Shown: positions 48,240 to 60,154 of the stretch, one piece after another
How positions within the stretch are numbered: the first letter of the stretch is position 1
Layout: each line of letters begins with the position of its first letter
Assembly (NCBI GenBank): GCA_023630585.1
Contig: CM042558.1
Span: 17,268,300 to 17,332,299 of the forward strand
Length of the DNA: 64,000 nucleotides
DNA from: Cranoglanis bouderius
Lineage: Eukaryota; Chordata; Actinopteri; Siluriformes; Cranoglanididae
Direction: 5' to 3'
Notes under the pieces: generated by a model
The model's database searches: none
Told to the model about the DNA's origin: nothing
What the model saw: only the letters and a program-made list of their open reading frames with translations
Translations under genes and position numbers: made by a program

Positions 48240-49070
48240 TGAGACATTACTTCCTTACAAAAAAAACAGTATAGAGTGTATAATACACTTTTTGAAACAC
48301 AAATTATACTCTAGGTTATGCATTCTACACTTTGCACTCAAAACCTTATGCAATAGTCACGTATACCGTACACTTGTTTTGTACTCTTTGTCTTATGCCC
48401 CAAACTCTAAACCTTACACTCCGTCTTATGGCCTACACCTTAAAATTGACACTTTCTACCTTTTGCCCTACACCCTATACTTTACACTCTCTGCCCTATA
48501 CCTAAAATGCAAAACTTTACATTCTCTGCCTTATGTCCTACACCAAAAACATTACATTTTGTACCTTTTGCCCTACACCCTTTACACTCTCTGTCTTATG
48601 CCTTATGACTTAAATCCTAAACTGTACTCTCTCTGCCTTATGCCTTAAATCCTAAACTTTACATTCTCTGCCTTATGCCTTAAATCCTAAACTTTACACT
48701 CTCTGCCTCATTCCATAAAGCCTAATATTTACTCTCTGTGCCTTATACCCTACTATATAAACAATACATACGATGCCTTAATTCCTACACCCCAAACTTT
48801 ACATTATGTACCTTATACCCTACAGTACAGATTAAACTTTACACTCAGTGCCTTATGCCCCACATTATAAACTTTACACTATATGCCCTACCCCCTAACC
48901 TGTATACCCTGTACCTTAGGCCCTAGACCTTTTGTGCGTTGTAGCCTAAACCCTACCGCCTACACACAGTTTTTATGTTCAAATCCCTAAAACCTCCACC
49001 CTAAACTTTACACTATGTGCCCTATGCCACTATCCTCTATGCCCCACTTCTTACATTCTACACTTTGTGC
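48240..49070. repeat. degenerate 35-bp tandem array
   Basis: CTTATGCCTTAAATCCTAAA units lie exactly 35 bp apart at 48606, 48641 and 48676. Weaker units (CTTATGCCC, CCCTACACCC, ACTTTACACTCTCTGCC) extend over about 800 bp. It is related in wording to the 21-bp array just before it. Confidence 0.85.
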
Positions 49071-49263
49071 CTTATGCAATTGTATGTTCAAACGTTTGGC
49101 AGCCAGGTACACACACATAGAGGACATTTTAACACTAACATTTTGTCATTCTTTGCCTTTCTCACTTACCTGCACTTCTGCAGGTTTATATCTCACTTCC
49201 AACCTCTCCAAATTTAAAAGCATAATTTACATCCAGCTGTTTAGGTGATGCGCTTACACAAAA

Positions 49264-49480
49264 TACAACCCCAATTCCCAAAAAAGCTGGACCGCTGTGT
49301 AAAATGTAAATAAAAACAGAATGCAATGATTTGCAAATCTCATAAACCCATACGTTATTCACAATAGAACATAGAAAACATATCAAATGCTTAAACTGAG
49401 GAAATGAACCATTTTAAGAAAAAAATAAGGTAATTTTTAATTTGATGGCCGCAACACGTCTCAAAAGAGTTGTAAAAATC
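49264..49480 (+). mobile_element. teleost MITE fragment beginning TACAACCCCAATTCCCAAAA
   Basis: This start, with GAATGCAATGATTTGCAAAT and TTCACAATAGAACATAGAAA, matches a widespread fish nonautonomous DNA repeat. The other end is missing. Confidence 0.7.
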
Positions 49481-49903
49481 ACACCAATAAGTAAGTAAAT
49501 ACCCAAAAAGAAAAAAGCTCACTTTTTTTTTTGTAATAGATGTGTAACTTAAATATGAATGTCAACGTTCTGCTTTTCCAAAAATCCGTTAAGTGGATGG
49601 CCCTCGTCCAGGGTTAAGTAAATAACGAGCTTGTTTTTAATCTGAATGCATGAACGTTATACACTGATGGGTTCTCACCAACTCTTTAGAATGTGATTCA
49701 CATGTTTTCTTCAGATCCTTCAGATTTGACATCAGTCGATAAGCGTTTTGGGAGAGCGGTGAAGCCGAGTCATGAACTGTCAATCAGGCAAAATCTCAGT
49801 GAATGGCAGGAAAGGAGGCCCAGGTGGAATAAAGCATTCATGACTTTCTCTGATACAAATCAGAGTTCGGGATCAATTAAACTGCAAAGGAGAAACATCA
49901 TAC

Positions 49904-49906
<3 letters not shown>

Positions 49907-49962
<56 letters not shown>
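49907..49962. repeat. (GA)n microsatellite
   Basis: Long perfect GA run used as target by family A copy 4. Confidence 0.95.
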
Positions 49963-49965
<3 letters not shown>

Positions 49966-50334
49966 CATACAGGATTTTGCATAGTTTTTTTGTGATTGTT
50001 GCGGCCAAAAATGCTTGATTTTCCTTGATTTGCAGTGTTCTTTGTGCTTTTTTTTTGCAGAAAACTACTTGAATTGGCAAAATTGCAATTGCACTTTCAC
50101 AGTGATGTTTGTTGGTAAATGAGACCTTTTAGCTGTACTCATGTTCGACACACGTGAATTTAAGAGGGCTTTGGCTGAACGCGTGTTGTGACGTCACGTG
50201 ACGCATCTTGGCCCAAATCTGTGGAAAATCTGCAGTAATTTTGAAAAATTGCAAGCTCCTCCGAATAATGCAGAGTTTCCTTGATTTCGCATTAATTTCT
50301 GCGATCGCAAAATCGCAAAATCCTGGAGGGACTG
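49962..50334 (-). mobile_element. family A MITE, copy 4 (reverse)
   Basis: Plus-strand left end AGTCCATACAGGATTTTGC, right end AAATCCTGGAGGGACTG. GA repeats on both sides show insertion into a microsatellite. Perfect TGACGTCA at 50189-50196, overlapping CACGTG. A short duplication of CGCAAAAT is near the right end. Confidence 0.8.
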
Positions 50335-50925
50335 AGAGAGGGAGAGAGGAAGAGAGGGGGAGGGGGGGTGGGGGGGGAGAGAAACAGGGAGGTAGCAATC
50401 GAACAGAGGCTGTTTAATCCAAGACTGGAGCAGAGGAGTGGAGGGATAACAATGAAAAGGATGAGATGAGAAGTTGAAGATGACAGGATTTCAACCTCTG
50501 TGTGATCCTGAACCTCTGGCTCGCTCTCCTGTGCGAGCTCAAACGCAAAGAGCCTGCGGGGAACACGTTCCACCCCGAGACCTCGCTCTGTCAGAAAATA
50601 ACCCACAGCAACCAACCTGTTTTCCTCTCATTCAGTCCAACACATCCCCATCGACAAGCTGTTTCTCTATCCTGCTCTATCCTCACGAGATGAGAGGAGA
50701 GGAGAGGAGAGGACAGGAGAGAACAGAAGAGGACTGCATAGAGAGATGATACTGAACAAATCGACCTCAGTATCAGTACACCTGTCTCCTCATATTCTGT
50801 CATCCATCCATTGTAATTCAGCCTTGCACATGAGAAGAAAAGAGAAGAGAAGAGAAGAAAAGAGAAGAGAAGAGAAGAGAAGAGAAGAGAAGAGAAGAGA
50901 AGAGAAGAGAAGAGAAGAAAAGAGC
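50335..50925. repeat. GA/GGAGA purine tracts (50335-50390, 50688-50720, 50832-50925)
   Basis: The last tract is a clean AGAGA pentamer array. All are purine-rich on the plus strand. Confidence 0.92.
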
Positions 50926-51429
50926 AGAGATGCGAGACGAGATGAAACGCAGAGCACTGAAAGGAATCTGAACGAGAGACACTGCACCTCCAGCTGAGAC
51001 AGGAAGAGAGCTCTATCCCCCTCTCTCTTTCTCTTTTCTTTTGTCTCCGACGCTCTCATCGGAGGCACAGAGGCGCAACACACAAGGCCCCGATGAAAGA
51101 CACAACTGTGTTTGCGTCCCTGTCTGTCCACCGAGAGCAGGGTCCTGCCTGCGGGTCACACTGCACAGTCCTTAATGAGAATCAAGTTCGGTGTTCACAC
51201 ACTCCAATCTCCGCATCTCTCATGGTGTGGGTGCCTTACATTTCCCGTGCAAAAATAATGAATCCCCTTTACATGATATTCACAGTGACAGAGAACAGAT
51301 AAGGGCAGGGAGTGAGGCATGCTGGTCAACACGGACAGTTCCAACACGCCATGGTCATGATCTCATTACTGCACCAATTAACATGCAGCAGGCCTGTTCT
51401 GTCCCATACAAAGGCCACAAGGGAGCAAA

Positions 51430-51430
51430 T

Positions 51431-51476
<46 letters not shown>

Positions 51477-51568
51477 GCAACTAACCTACACAATTGCACG
51501 TGTGCAATAAATTCATGTGTGTAACTATGACTGTACTGTAGATTATTAAAGCTGGATGAAATGTATGT

Positions 51569-51613
<45 letters not shown>

Positions 51614-51702
51614 GTCCTCATTAAACATTTTTGCTGTCACTTGAAGTAACTTCGCATTGTAAGTATCCGTAAATTGGCACGAGGCTGCTCGTAATAATTC
51701 TA

Positions 51703-51754
<52 letters not shown>
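51430..51754. repeat. (GT)n(GA)n, (GT)n and (ATA)n arrays
   Basis: GT then GA at 51430-51477, GT at 51572-51610, ATA trinucleotides at 51702-51754. Confidence 0.95.
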
Positions 51755-51757
<3 letters not shown>

Positions 51758-51869
51758 TAAAAATAACGAGTTTTGGACTTGTTACTATCCTGAACCTTAC
51801 AACAAGGCGTATGAAAGAATCGTTGATCACCATTAATCAAAACACCATTCATAAGGAGAGAGAGAGAGA

Positions 51870-53060
51870 AAGAGAGGACGCGCGCGTGCGTGAGTTAAAA
51901 TGGGTGATTAATACAAATGAACCGTTGCTCGTGTTCAAAAACGTTTCGTTACTTCGTTTTATATACTTTTTTTCACTCTTTACCTAAACAGCGCGCGGTT
52001 AGTCTGACATAATTGCTGGTTCGTGCGCGCGCGAGGCCATTGGTCACCGCCTGGGCTTTATCGCACAGCTCAGCTCGCGCCCCGTCCGAAAGGAAGCGCG
52101 CGAGGAAGAGACGAGGGAGGGAAGAAAGCGGCGCGCGAGGGAGATAAAAGCGCAAACCACGGGCGCGCGCGGTCTCTCCGGTAAACTCCCGAGCGCGGCG
52201 CGTGCGTCCTCCACTAGAGCTTGTGCGCTCAAGGCGAAACTGTACGAAATCTTCTCTCGCAACATTTTTGCGTCCACGCGTTAAACACAAACCAGTTTAA
52301 AACGGATATCGAGAAACGGAGCATCGTCTTGGCGCGCGCCACAGCTTTAAAGTTTTCGTATGGTTTTACGATGTGATGAAACAGTCGCAGCAAAAAAAAT
52401 TTGCAGGGAAAAAAAAAAAAAACTCTTTCAGATTGGATTTGAAATAAAAAAACCACCAGACTTACCGCGTTGTCTAGTGGAGCAGGTGCATCCTCGCTCG
52501 TTTCCGGTGAGCTCGCGCACTTTCTCCTCCGCTCCGGATTAACTGCGGGGGCCGCCGGTCCATCGCGGCCAGAATTGTGCGCGAGAAAGGAAAAGAGGCA
52601 GTAGTGGTGGTCACGCGCTCTGTGTTTATTTATTTTTATTTTTTTAATTGTTTTCTTCCCTTTCTTCCTTTCCAAAAACAGGAAAGATAAACGCCTTCAA
52701 AAAAAAATCGTTACGTTGAAAAACAAATGTTTCCGTTTACCAAAAAAAAAAAAAAAAAAAAAAATGGGAGAAGCGAAGAAGTTAAATCCGTGCAGAATAT
52801 TTAAAAAGGATAAATAACAGTGGAAAAGACGACCCTCGAAACGTCTCCAGTCGCGTCCGTGGGTCTTCAACGGTCGCCTCGTGCTGTGTGGGTCGCGCGC
52901 GAGGAGAGGTCCGTCGGTGAGCAGCGCTGCGTCTCGCGATCGATTCGAACTGGATTTGAATTTTTGCGAACTCTGCCGAGTGAAGCTCGCTCCGCGCACG
53001 TGCGCCGCGCGCTCGCGCTCTACACCCCGCACTCCCCTCCTCCTACGCGAATTTTTTTTT
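51870..53060 (-). promoter_or_regulatory. tafa4: CpG island; probable tafa4 promoter and 5' untranslated first exon
   Basis: This is the only long stretch dense in CpG and GCGC in the window, with cores at about 52020-52350, 52490-52620 and 52860-53035. The rest of the window is AT-rich and CpG-poor. It lies between eogt and the first coding exon of tafa4, where a 5' untranslated exon is required by the acceptor at 32321. A TATA-like GATAAAAG on the plus strand at about 52144 could support divergent transcription. The start site cannot be placed from sequence. Confidence 0.6.
52464..52800 (-). other. tafa4: possible tafa4 5' untranslated exon ending at a strong splice donor
   Basis: On the minus strand the sequence reads CAACGCG/GTAAGTCTGG, a near-perfect donor with the exon ending at 52466. 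The upstream boundary is unknown; a TTTAAATA motif about 330 bases upstream could be a weak TATA element. A second, weaker donor (TTTAG/GTAAAGAG) lies near 51983. Splicing to the acceptor at 32321 would remove a 20-kb intron. Confidence 0.4.
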
Positions 53061-53089
53061 TTTTTTTCAACTCGCCGCGATTAGTGATG

Positions 53090-53755
53090 TCATAGCTCTC
53101 GAGGCGCTGAAGTGAACCGGTGGTTTTGGAAAAGAGAGAGAGAAAAAAAAAGAAAAGAAATGCGGTTAAATACCCGGGGGTCAGACATTTTGTCATCATC
53201 AGACAGAATGACATACGTGTCGTCTCTCTCTCTCACAAACACTCTCGGCAGCCTATGTGATGGAGTTTTTTTTTTTTTACCCGCGTGCACGAAAAAGATC
53301 TCGATCGATGTTTTTTTTTTTTTTTTTGTTACATCTCGTTACAGCCTCGCGCTGGACGCGGTGAGACGTTTGTGTCATGTCAGAGATGATGATGATGATG
53401 ATGATATCCATACTCAATCACACCTCGAAATGAGCGTTTTTCCATCAATTTAAGATCGGATTTTGATTGACAGGGGCCTCGTCCTACTGCACTCCACAGT
53501 GTGCCAGAAACAAAACAAAGAAGAGTTCTGGTGACCTCAGAACCGCAAGCTAGTGTAATAAACATGTAATAAACATCCAGCCAACATCGATATTCAGCAT
53601 AACAGCCAATGTTCTACTATTTTAATACTTCAGTGTTTATAAATAATAGATAATATAGTACAGTGTTCGTATATCCAGAACTGCACACTTACTTACTAAA
53701 CAGTATGCTGATCTGTACTGTATATACACCACAGAAGAACCTTTCACTTTCTCAT
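53090..53755. other. intergenic next to CpG island
   Basis: T runs at 53265-53327, an ATG trinucleotide run at 53385-53404, no exon recognised. Confidence 0.5.
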
Positions 53756-53759
53756 CCCA

Positions 53760-53900
53760 GGTCCTGGAGAGATCATCACAGAGAACCCACCCTGTTGTGC
53801 ACACCTTAGTGTTTCTCCTTCTCTAACACACCTGAGTCAATTCAGTCGGCGTCTTAATTAGGTGATGAATTGAATCAGGTGTGTTAGAAAAGGAATTCCC
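53760..53900. mobile_element. short palindromic fish repeat
   Basis: Arms CTAACACACCTGAGTCAATT (53823-53842) and AATTGAATCAGGTGTGTTAG (53868-53887) are near-perfect inverted repeats around a 25-base loop, in the context GTCCTGGAGA. This matches a common nonautonomous fish element. Confidence 0.65.
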
Positions 53901-53904
53901 AAGT

Positions 53905-55370
53905 AACCAGAGACCCGTTTCAGAGTAACAGGACCCTCTAATGATCAGATTTCATTTACATTTTTAAGCAGGGCAAATAGAATAATAATTTATGCCGGTC
54001 ATTAAAGCTTCCCGAACTTAATCTTCACCCGGGTGTAGAGATTTAAACACTGTGTAATCACAGTTAGATTAGACTTAGCATGATTTATTTTTGTTTTGTC
54101 GTTATCAGGTTTTAGAAGCGACCAGTCAGTAACATTAAAGATTTGTTGTTGTTGATGATGATGATGATGATGATGATGTTACTGTTGCCACAATGAACCA
54201 ATGAAACGTGTAAACATTCGTAGTGGGAAAAGATTATTTATACGACTAATTAAATACTTTTCTATGAGGCCAATCATCAATTTCTTCCTAAAAAAAAGGG
54301 AATATGTGGTCAGTCAGATTTAAGAGAATATATTACATATAGTTTGCATAAAAATGTTACGTTTCTTGCTTATACTGTAACGTAATTTAAACAAGGTTGT
54401 AATTACTAGATTGAATTATGTAAACATTATGAAATCACGAGAGGATGTTGGCACTGACAGGAGCTATAAGAGAACTGTAATTATAGTATTACGTTAACGT
54501 GATGAACGTACGTGTGGTACAGTAGTGAAGTGGTAAAGTGGCTATTACAGAATGTCAGTGACCTGGGTTCGATCATCAGTTCGATTGAGATCGTGGAGGT
54601 CAAGTTTTTGTTGGTTGTTACGTGGAACCGATGTACACATTTGAATTAAGCTATTTTTTCAGTGTTACCCTGGCTAATGAAGCTTTTTCCCCCAGTGTAG
54701 GTACCCTGGCTAAGTCCAGAGTCTTAAAAGTGTGCTAGAATCACAGAGATGCCGGAGAACGCAAAGATGGTTCAAATCTTTTAAGAGAACCATCCATTAA
54801 AAATTCTTTATGGATGCCAAATTTGGTTCTTCTATGGTACAGGTTTCCAGTCCTGACCCAATGGGTTTTAATAGATGGGTATTTTTAAAGATGCATCCAA
54901 AGATGCACATTCTTTCTTTCTTTGTTTTTCCGATCTGAGGATTGGTCTATGTCCTCACAGTAATCAAGCGACTCACTGCGAGCTTCTGTCGAAGAGAAAA
55001 AACGCCTAAAGAACCGTCCATCCACCAAAATCCTTTCAACCTTAAACACGCTACTTCCTACACTCGTACCCTGGACATACCTGTTGATTTATTGCACTAA
55101 TTGGACAGTTCTTTCCCCAAAATGGAGTGGATGAGGTTTGGAATGACAAATCTAAAGGGCTTCAATAGATTTAGAGTGAAAATAACCAGTTACTATGCTA
55201 CAATAATACACTGTTTGTCCAAGAATTTGGTGCAAAACGTTCAGCACACACTCCTCTAACATTCCTGATTTTACACTGAAGTTCCTTCTCATGCAATAGG
55301 AAAAGTGCTTTTCCGCAGGTGAGCTCCTTTTCAAAAACCCTGATTTGGCCTCCTATATTGCGGCGCTATT
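53905..55370. other. intergenic, no gene seen
   Basis: Contains a GAT run at 54154-54177 and a weak tRNA-derived SINE-like stretch at 54520-54580 with GTGGTAAAGTGGC and GACCTGGGTTCGATC boxes. Confidence 0.4.
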
Positions 55371-55373
55371 ATA

Positions 55374-55569
55374 CCCCCCCCCCCCCCCCCCGAATATCTT
55401 TTTTCAGGCCAGACGTTTAAAGCACGCCTTATAAAATATTAACCACAAACAACCTTGCCATGCTCTTTCACTTTTTTTTTATGACTTGTTTTTCCAAGGC
55501 CAAAACACGCTGTCCAATTTCACGTTTCATCTGGTATGTACTGGGTGGTGGGGGGGGGGGGGGGGGGGG
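55374..55569. repeat. poly-C (18) and poly-G (20) tracts in inverted arrangement
   Basis: C18 at 55374-55391 and G20 at 55550-55569, separated by 158 bp. Confidence 0.9.
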
Positions 55570-57025
55570 CATATATCGCGTGATGGTGCGGCGAAAGGCA
55601 CAAAATATTTAGACAGGAAGTGGAAAGTGCACGAGGTGCCGAGTTACATGTGGACTAAAAAAAGTGAGTCATGTCCTGTTGAACTGGAAAAGGTGTAAAG
55701 GATACTGTAGGAATCTTTAGGTATCAGTCAGCGTCTCTGAAAGTCCCCTTTTTTATTAACGATTGGTCGATTCCACGGCTTATTGCAGTTTATTCTAGCC
55801 TATGTATTTATTTAAGGCAGCCATTTTGTTTTGGCTGTTCTAAGTCAGTGTTATTTAGTTAAATTACAACTAAAAGTTGATAAGAACCAGCTCTATGCAG
55901 TGATATAAAAATAAAAATAAGGTATGTAATAAGCATGTAATAAACATGACTACATACATGCTGTATTCAGGTATTACAGGAAATCAGCTGCTAAAACTGG
56001 ACACGGTCGTGATGTAAAAGCAGTTATTAAGTTAAATAATGTTGTAGCCTACATATTTATTTATGGCGGCCATTTTGGGGTTTTTTTCTGATGTAGAAAT
56101 TACAGGTAGTAAAACTGCTTAATGACTATTTAAGGCATAAAAAAAAAGAATAACAGTTAGTGCATGTAGTCGATCCAGGCCATCTGTACATTTATACGCT
56201 GTGTGTATGTAATAAAATAGAATTTATACACTATATTATTGATCTACTTGCACGACCTACATTTGTGCACTGCTATCATCTGTATTGTGTCCCTTTCTTT
56301 TTTTAAAAATTAAATATATGTAGAAATTCATTTCTTCTTATTCAATATACTTAACACAGTGGAACTGGGCACCGAATCTCGTTTGTACATGTACGTGTAT
56401 GATTCATATCTGTTCACTGAGCTCAGCTCCATGGTGTCCTATATGATGCGTGTCCTTCCCGCAAGAACAATTAAGAACCGCTTTGTAATTCAAGGCCAAT
56501 GATTTGCATGTCCCGTATTACCATATGTCCCATAATAGCCAAGGCCGCCCCGTTTGATGACACAGTGTCTCGACTGGTACTGCAGATTCAATTTAATAGC
56601 TGCATATCTGATTTTACTAAACATCCTCTTACAAGCTCACTATTGTGCTCAGTGCTCAAAGATTGATTTAGATTGTTTTAGTTTTCTCTTTCAGTCTGAA
56701 TGTAATATTATAACCACTCGTAACTCTGACTAGTCTGAACACGGCGTGTTTTACACTTCACTGACACGGGGCTCGTTTCAGCATCACGGACAGCAGCAGC
56801 AGCAGCCCACTCACAAGTTTGACTTCATTACAAGTTCTATTACGAGTAAGTCAGCAATATTTCAGTATTTCATCATGCAGTGCAGAAGGGGAACGTCTCA
56901 GAAGAGTGCAGAACAAATCCAAAACTGGGTGCACAGTGGTTCTCAAATGCTGTAACTGAAAACTCAGTTAAATGCTGTAACTGAAAAATTATTTCATGGG
57001 CACTTTTTAAAATGTGAACAATGAC
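55570..57025. other. intergenic, no gene seen
   Basis: AT-rich. A motif ATTTATTTATGGCGGCCATT-like occurs near 55808 and 56055, indicating a local duplication about 245 bp apart. Confidence 0.4.
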
Positions 57026-57026
57026 A

Positions 57027-57222
57027 TTTTGTCTATTTATTACATTTACATTACATTTAAAATCACGGCATTTGGCAGACACCCTTATCCAGATTGATTT
57101 ACATTTATCTTTTTTTTTTTTTTTTATACACAACTGAGCAGTTGAGGGTTAAGGGCCTTGCTCAAGGGCCCAGCAGTGGCAGGAGTCCACTGTCTTAAGC
57201 ACTGAGCTACCACTGCCCCTAG
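57027..57222 (+). mobile_element. SINE-like teleost repeat
   Basis: Contains GCATTTGGCAGACACCCTTA, AAGGGCCTTGCTCAAGGGCC and AGCACTGAGCTACCACTGCC, hallmarks of a widely conserved fish repeat. A poly-T run interrupts it at about 57110. Confidence 0.75.
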
Positions 57223-57224
57223 TT

Positions 57225-57955
57225 CACATTTATTAGAGCCATACAGCTCTTTAATCCTAAATCTTCCACCGACAAAACACGTTACGCTCCATGTTCTTGG
57301 CCTTCTTGTTTTTCTTGAGATTTAAATGAAACCCATTTAAATAAAGTGACCAGTCAAACAAGTTAATAAAAAAAACAGCTTTAATAATAGTGGGCTGTGA
57401 TTTCCACCACTGTAACTAAAAACAAAAAACAAAACAAAACCCTGGCTACGCTTTACAGGCCCCAATTTGAGAACCATTGCGCTAGAACACCCGATTGAAC
57501 ATATAAATTACAGTCTGAGGAGCCGCTGGTGCGTCCAGACTTAATGACCAGGTTTAGTGTGTTACAGCTGGAAAAAAAATCATTAAACTGTGCTGGATAC
57601 TGGGCGAAGGATGTAGAGGATCACAAATACACTTGTATGTTCCCAGATGACTGCACAACAAGCGCGATCAATCCTTTCTTAGAAGAAAAAAGCATTTGGA
57701 TTATAGTAAATCATTAACAGGAACAGCTCCAAGACTACCATAGTGATTAATAGCTTAACATACTATACATATATAATAACAAGCATTAGAAGAGGATGAA
57801 AGGATGATGGGTCAGATGGCTGCCAAGAGGAAAGCACATAAAGAATTTCATCCGGTTAGTAAGGGTTTGGCGTGTTGTAAATAATTCCCTCGCTGAACAA
57901 TGTCGCAGCCGATCGATCTGAGACGGGTTAAACCACATCCTGCCCGTTTCTCATA
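57225..57955. other. intergenic, no gene seen
   Basis: No recognised exon or repeat. Confidence 0.5.
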
Positions 57956-57963
57956 CAGCAGAC

Positions 57964-58349
57964 CCAGACGATCGCAGAAATTAACGCAAAATCAAGCAAA
58001 CTCCACAATATTCGGAGGAGCTTGCGATTTTTCAGAATTACCGCAGATTTGGGCCAAGACGCGTCATGTGACGTCATCACAATGCGCATTCAGCCAAAGC
58101 GCTCTTCTAGTCATGTGCGTCGAACATGAGTACGGCTGAAAGGTCTCATTTACCAGCAGACATCACTGTGAAAGAAACAATTTCGTGCAGTTGCATTTTC
58201 GGCAATTCAAGTAGTTTTCTGCAAAAAAAACAAAAAGCACAAAAAAAACTCCAGAAGTTGCATCGCAAATTTTGAACAAAGCCGCAGCAAAATTGAGCAT
58301 TTTTGGGAGCAACAATCACAAAACAACTCCGCGAAATCCTGTACAGACG
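57964..58349 (+). mobile_element. family A MITE, copy 5 (left end deleted)
   Basis: Lacks most of the left terminal repeat but continues GATCGCAGAAATTAACGCAA. Right end GAAATCCTGTACAGACGG. Perfect TGACGTCA at 58069-58076. Confidence 0.75.
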
Positions 58350-59042
58350 GATACAGAATGAGAGAAATTAAACAGCCCCCAGTGTAGATGAGCGCATTCT
58401 TGCTGACCATGACGTCACCTTCATTGTTATGACGTCATGAAACTGGGCTCTCCTTAAAGATTAAGAGGATGAAAGGCTTTACAGTGTTGATGATAAATTA
58501 ATCAAAGGCCACCAAAGAGGGGGAAAACCCCAAGGAACATTAGCTTGTCTATCTCAAATCAATATTTCCACATTTATCCTCTGAAAAGCAGAGGAGGTTT
58601 TCTTCACACCGTGGGTTGAGGCGCTTTATTTCCACATGACGCCCAGGAATATTCCTCTCTTCATGAAATGCGAATAGATAAAGGCATGGATAAATACACA
58701 CGGGATAACGCATATTACTGCGTAAATGGAAAGGCAAAAAATCTTCAGTGATCTTCAGATCAGCCAAAAATCATTTATTGATTTCTTCTAATATTCATAC
58801 GCAGGCGGAGGAAAGTGGACAAAAGTGAGGCTGAGCGGTTCGTTTAGGCCATGGAGAGAGAGAGAGAGAGAAAGAAAAAAAGACTGGAGTACACTTTTTG
58901 ACTGATTCGAGCAATAAAACGAGAGGCAGCTTTTTATTCAGTTCAGCACTGTAAAGCAGCGTCATCATCATGTCTCATCCTGGCAGCACACAGGAGGGAC
59001 ATTTATAACAGCAAAAAAAAAAAAATGTAAAAAGATTTAGTC

Positions 59043-59088
<46 letters not shown>

Positions 59089-59470
59089 TTATAAGAACTA
59101 GGGGATGAGAAAATACATTTTAATAATAGATTATATAGGTAATATTTAGGCTTGCTAACAAAACAGTAAATGTCAATTAAAACACTTTTTAGTTATACAT
59201 TATTTAGTGAAAAATTATGAAAAAATAGATTTGAACAGCCAATCCACTGCTGTACTGATAACACCAGTAGAAACAGTCCACTAAGGACCATAATCTTTGT
59301 TGAAAATTGCACTGAGGTGAGGTGTAATATATCATCATATCAATATCATAATCATCAAATTGTCCAAGACTATAGAGGATTTGTCAGGGGGTTAAAAAAT
59401 AATGGCACCCTGACCAACACTCCCGGTATAAACATAGTCCTTCATTTTAACACACTCCAATAAAAAATAG

Positions 59471-59518
<48 letters not shown>

Positions 59519-60118
59519 ACTGGGATGGAGGATGGAGTTTGGCGTTCATAACTGCATTCAAAACTTGTAAATGCATTTTTTTTTTTTAATGAAGTTTGAA
59601 GTTTATTCAGCTTAAGAGCTTAAGAACGTTTAAAGAAATCACTACCATTTATAGGTCTTGTAAAAAACCTCAAGTGTAACCTGAACACCAAATGGCTCTC
59701 TGTAGAAGTCTGTTATAACTGAATAAATCAGCATGCACCATTCAGTTATCTCTCTATCTCTCTGTCTTTCTCTCTCTCTCAGATTGTCATATTTTTCCAA
59801 CATTTTGTGTCAACATGAGTAACTGGCAAGTCACATTCCTCATAAGTGAGGCACACGATAAAATTGTCTGATCTCAGAGATCACTCGTGGTCTTTTACTG
59901 CCATCTAGTGCACTAAAAGAGTCCCAGAACAAAATCTAAGATAAAAAAAAAAATGGCGGCATGTTTTTAAGGTCACGCAGATTAATGATGGTGACAGTAA
60001 GGCCTGGACGCGTGCCCTTTGCGGTGCACTCATAGCTCATATCGAGCAGAGAAAGTAATGCGATGCCGAATGGGATTGCAGGCAGAAGCAGTCCAATTAA
60101 TAATTTTAGAAATTACAC

Positions 60119-60154
<36 letters not shown>

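Noticed and set aside
48097..48648. 183-codon ORF rich in LPYTLY motifs
   Set aside because: It is the translated 35-bp tandem array.
52044..52675. Minus-strand ORFs in the CpG island as a coding first exon
   Set aside because: Translations are Arg/Ala-rich and typical of GC-rich untranslated sequence. The tafa4 signal peptide is already encoded at 32202-32319.
54520..54580. tRNA gene
   Set aside because: A and B box-like strings are present but no cloverleaf with acceptor stem can be formed by eye; more likely an old SINE.
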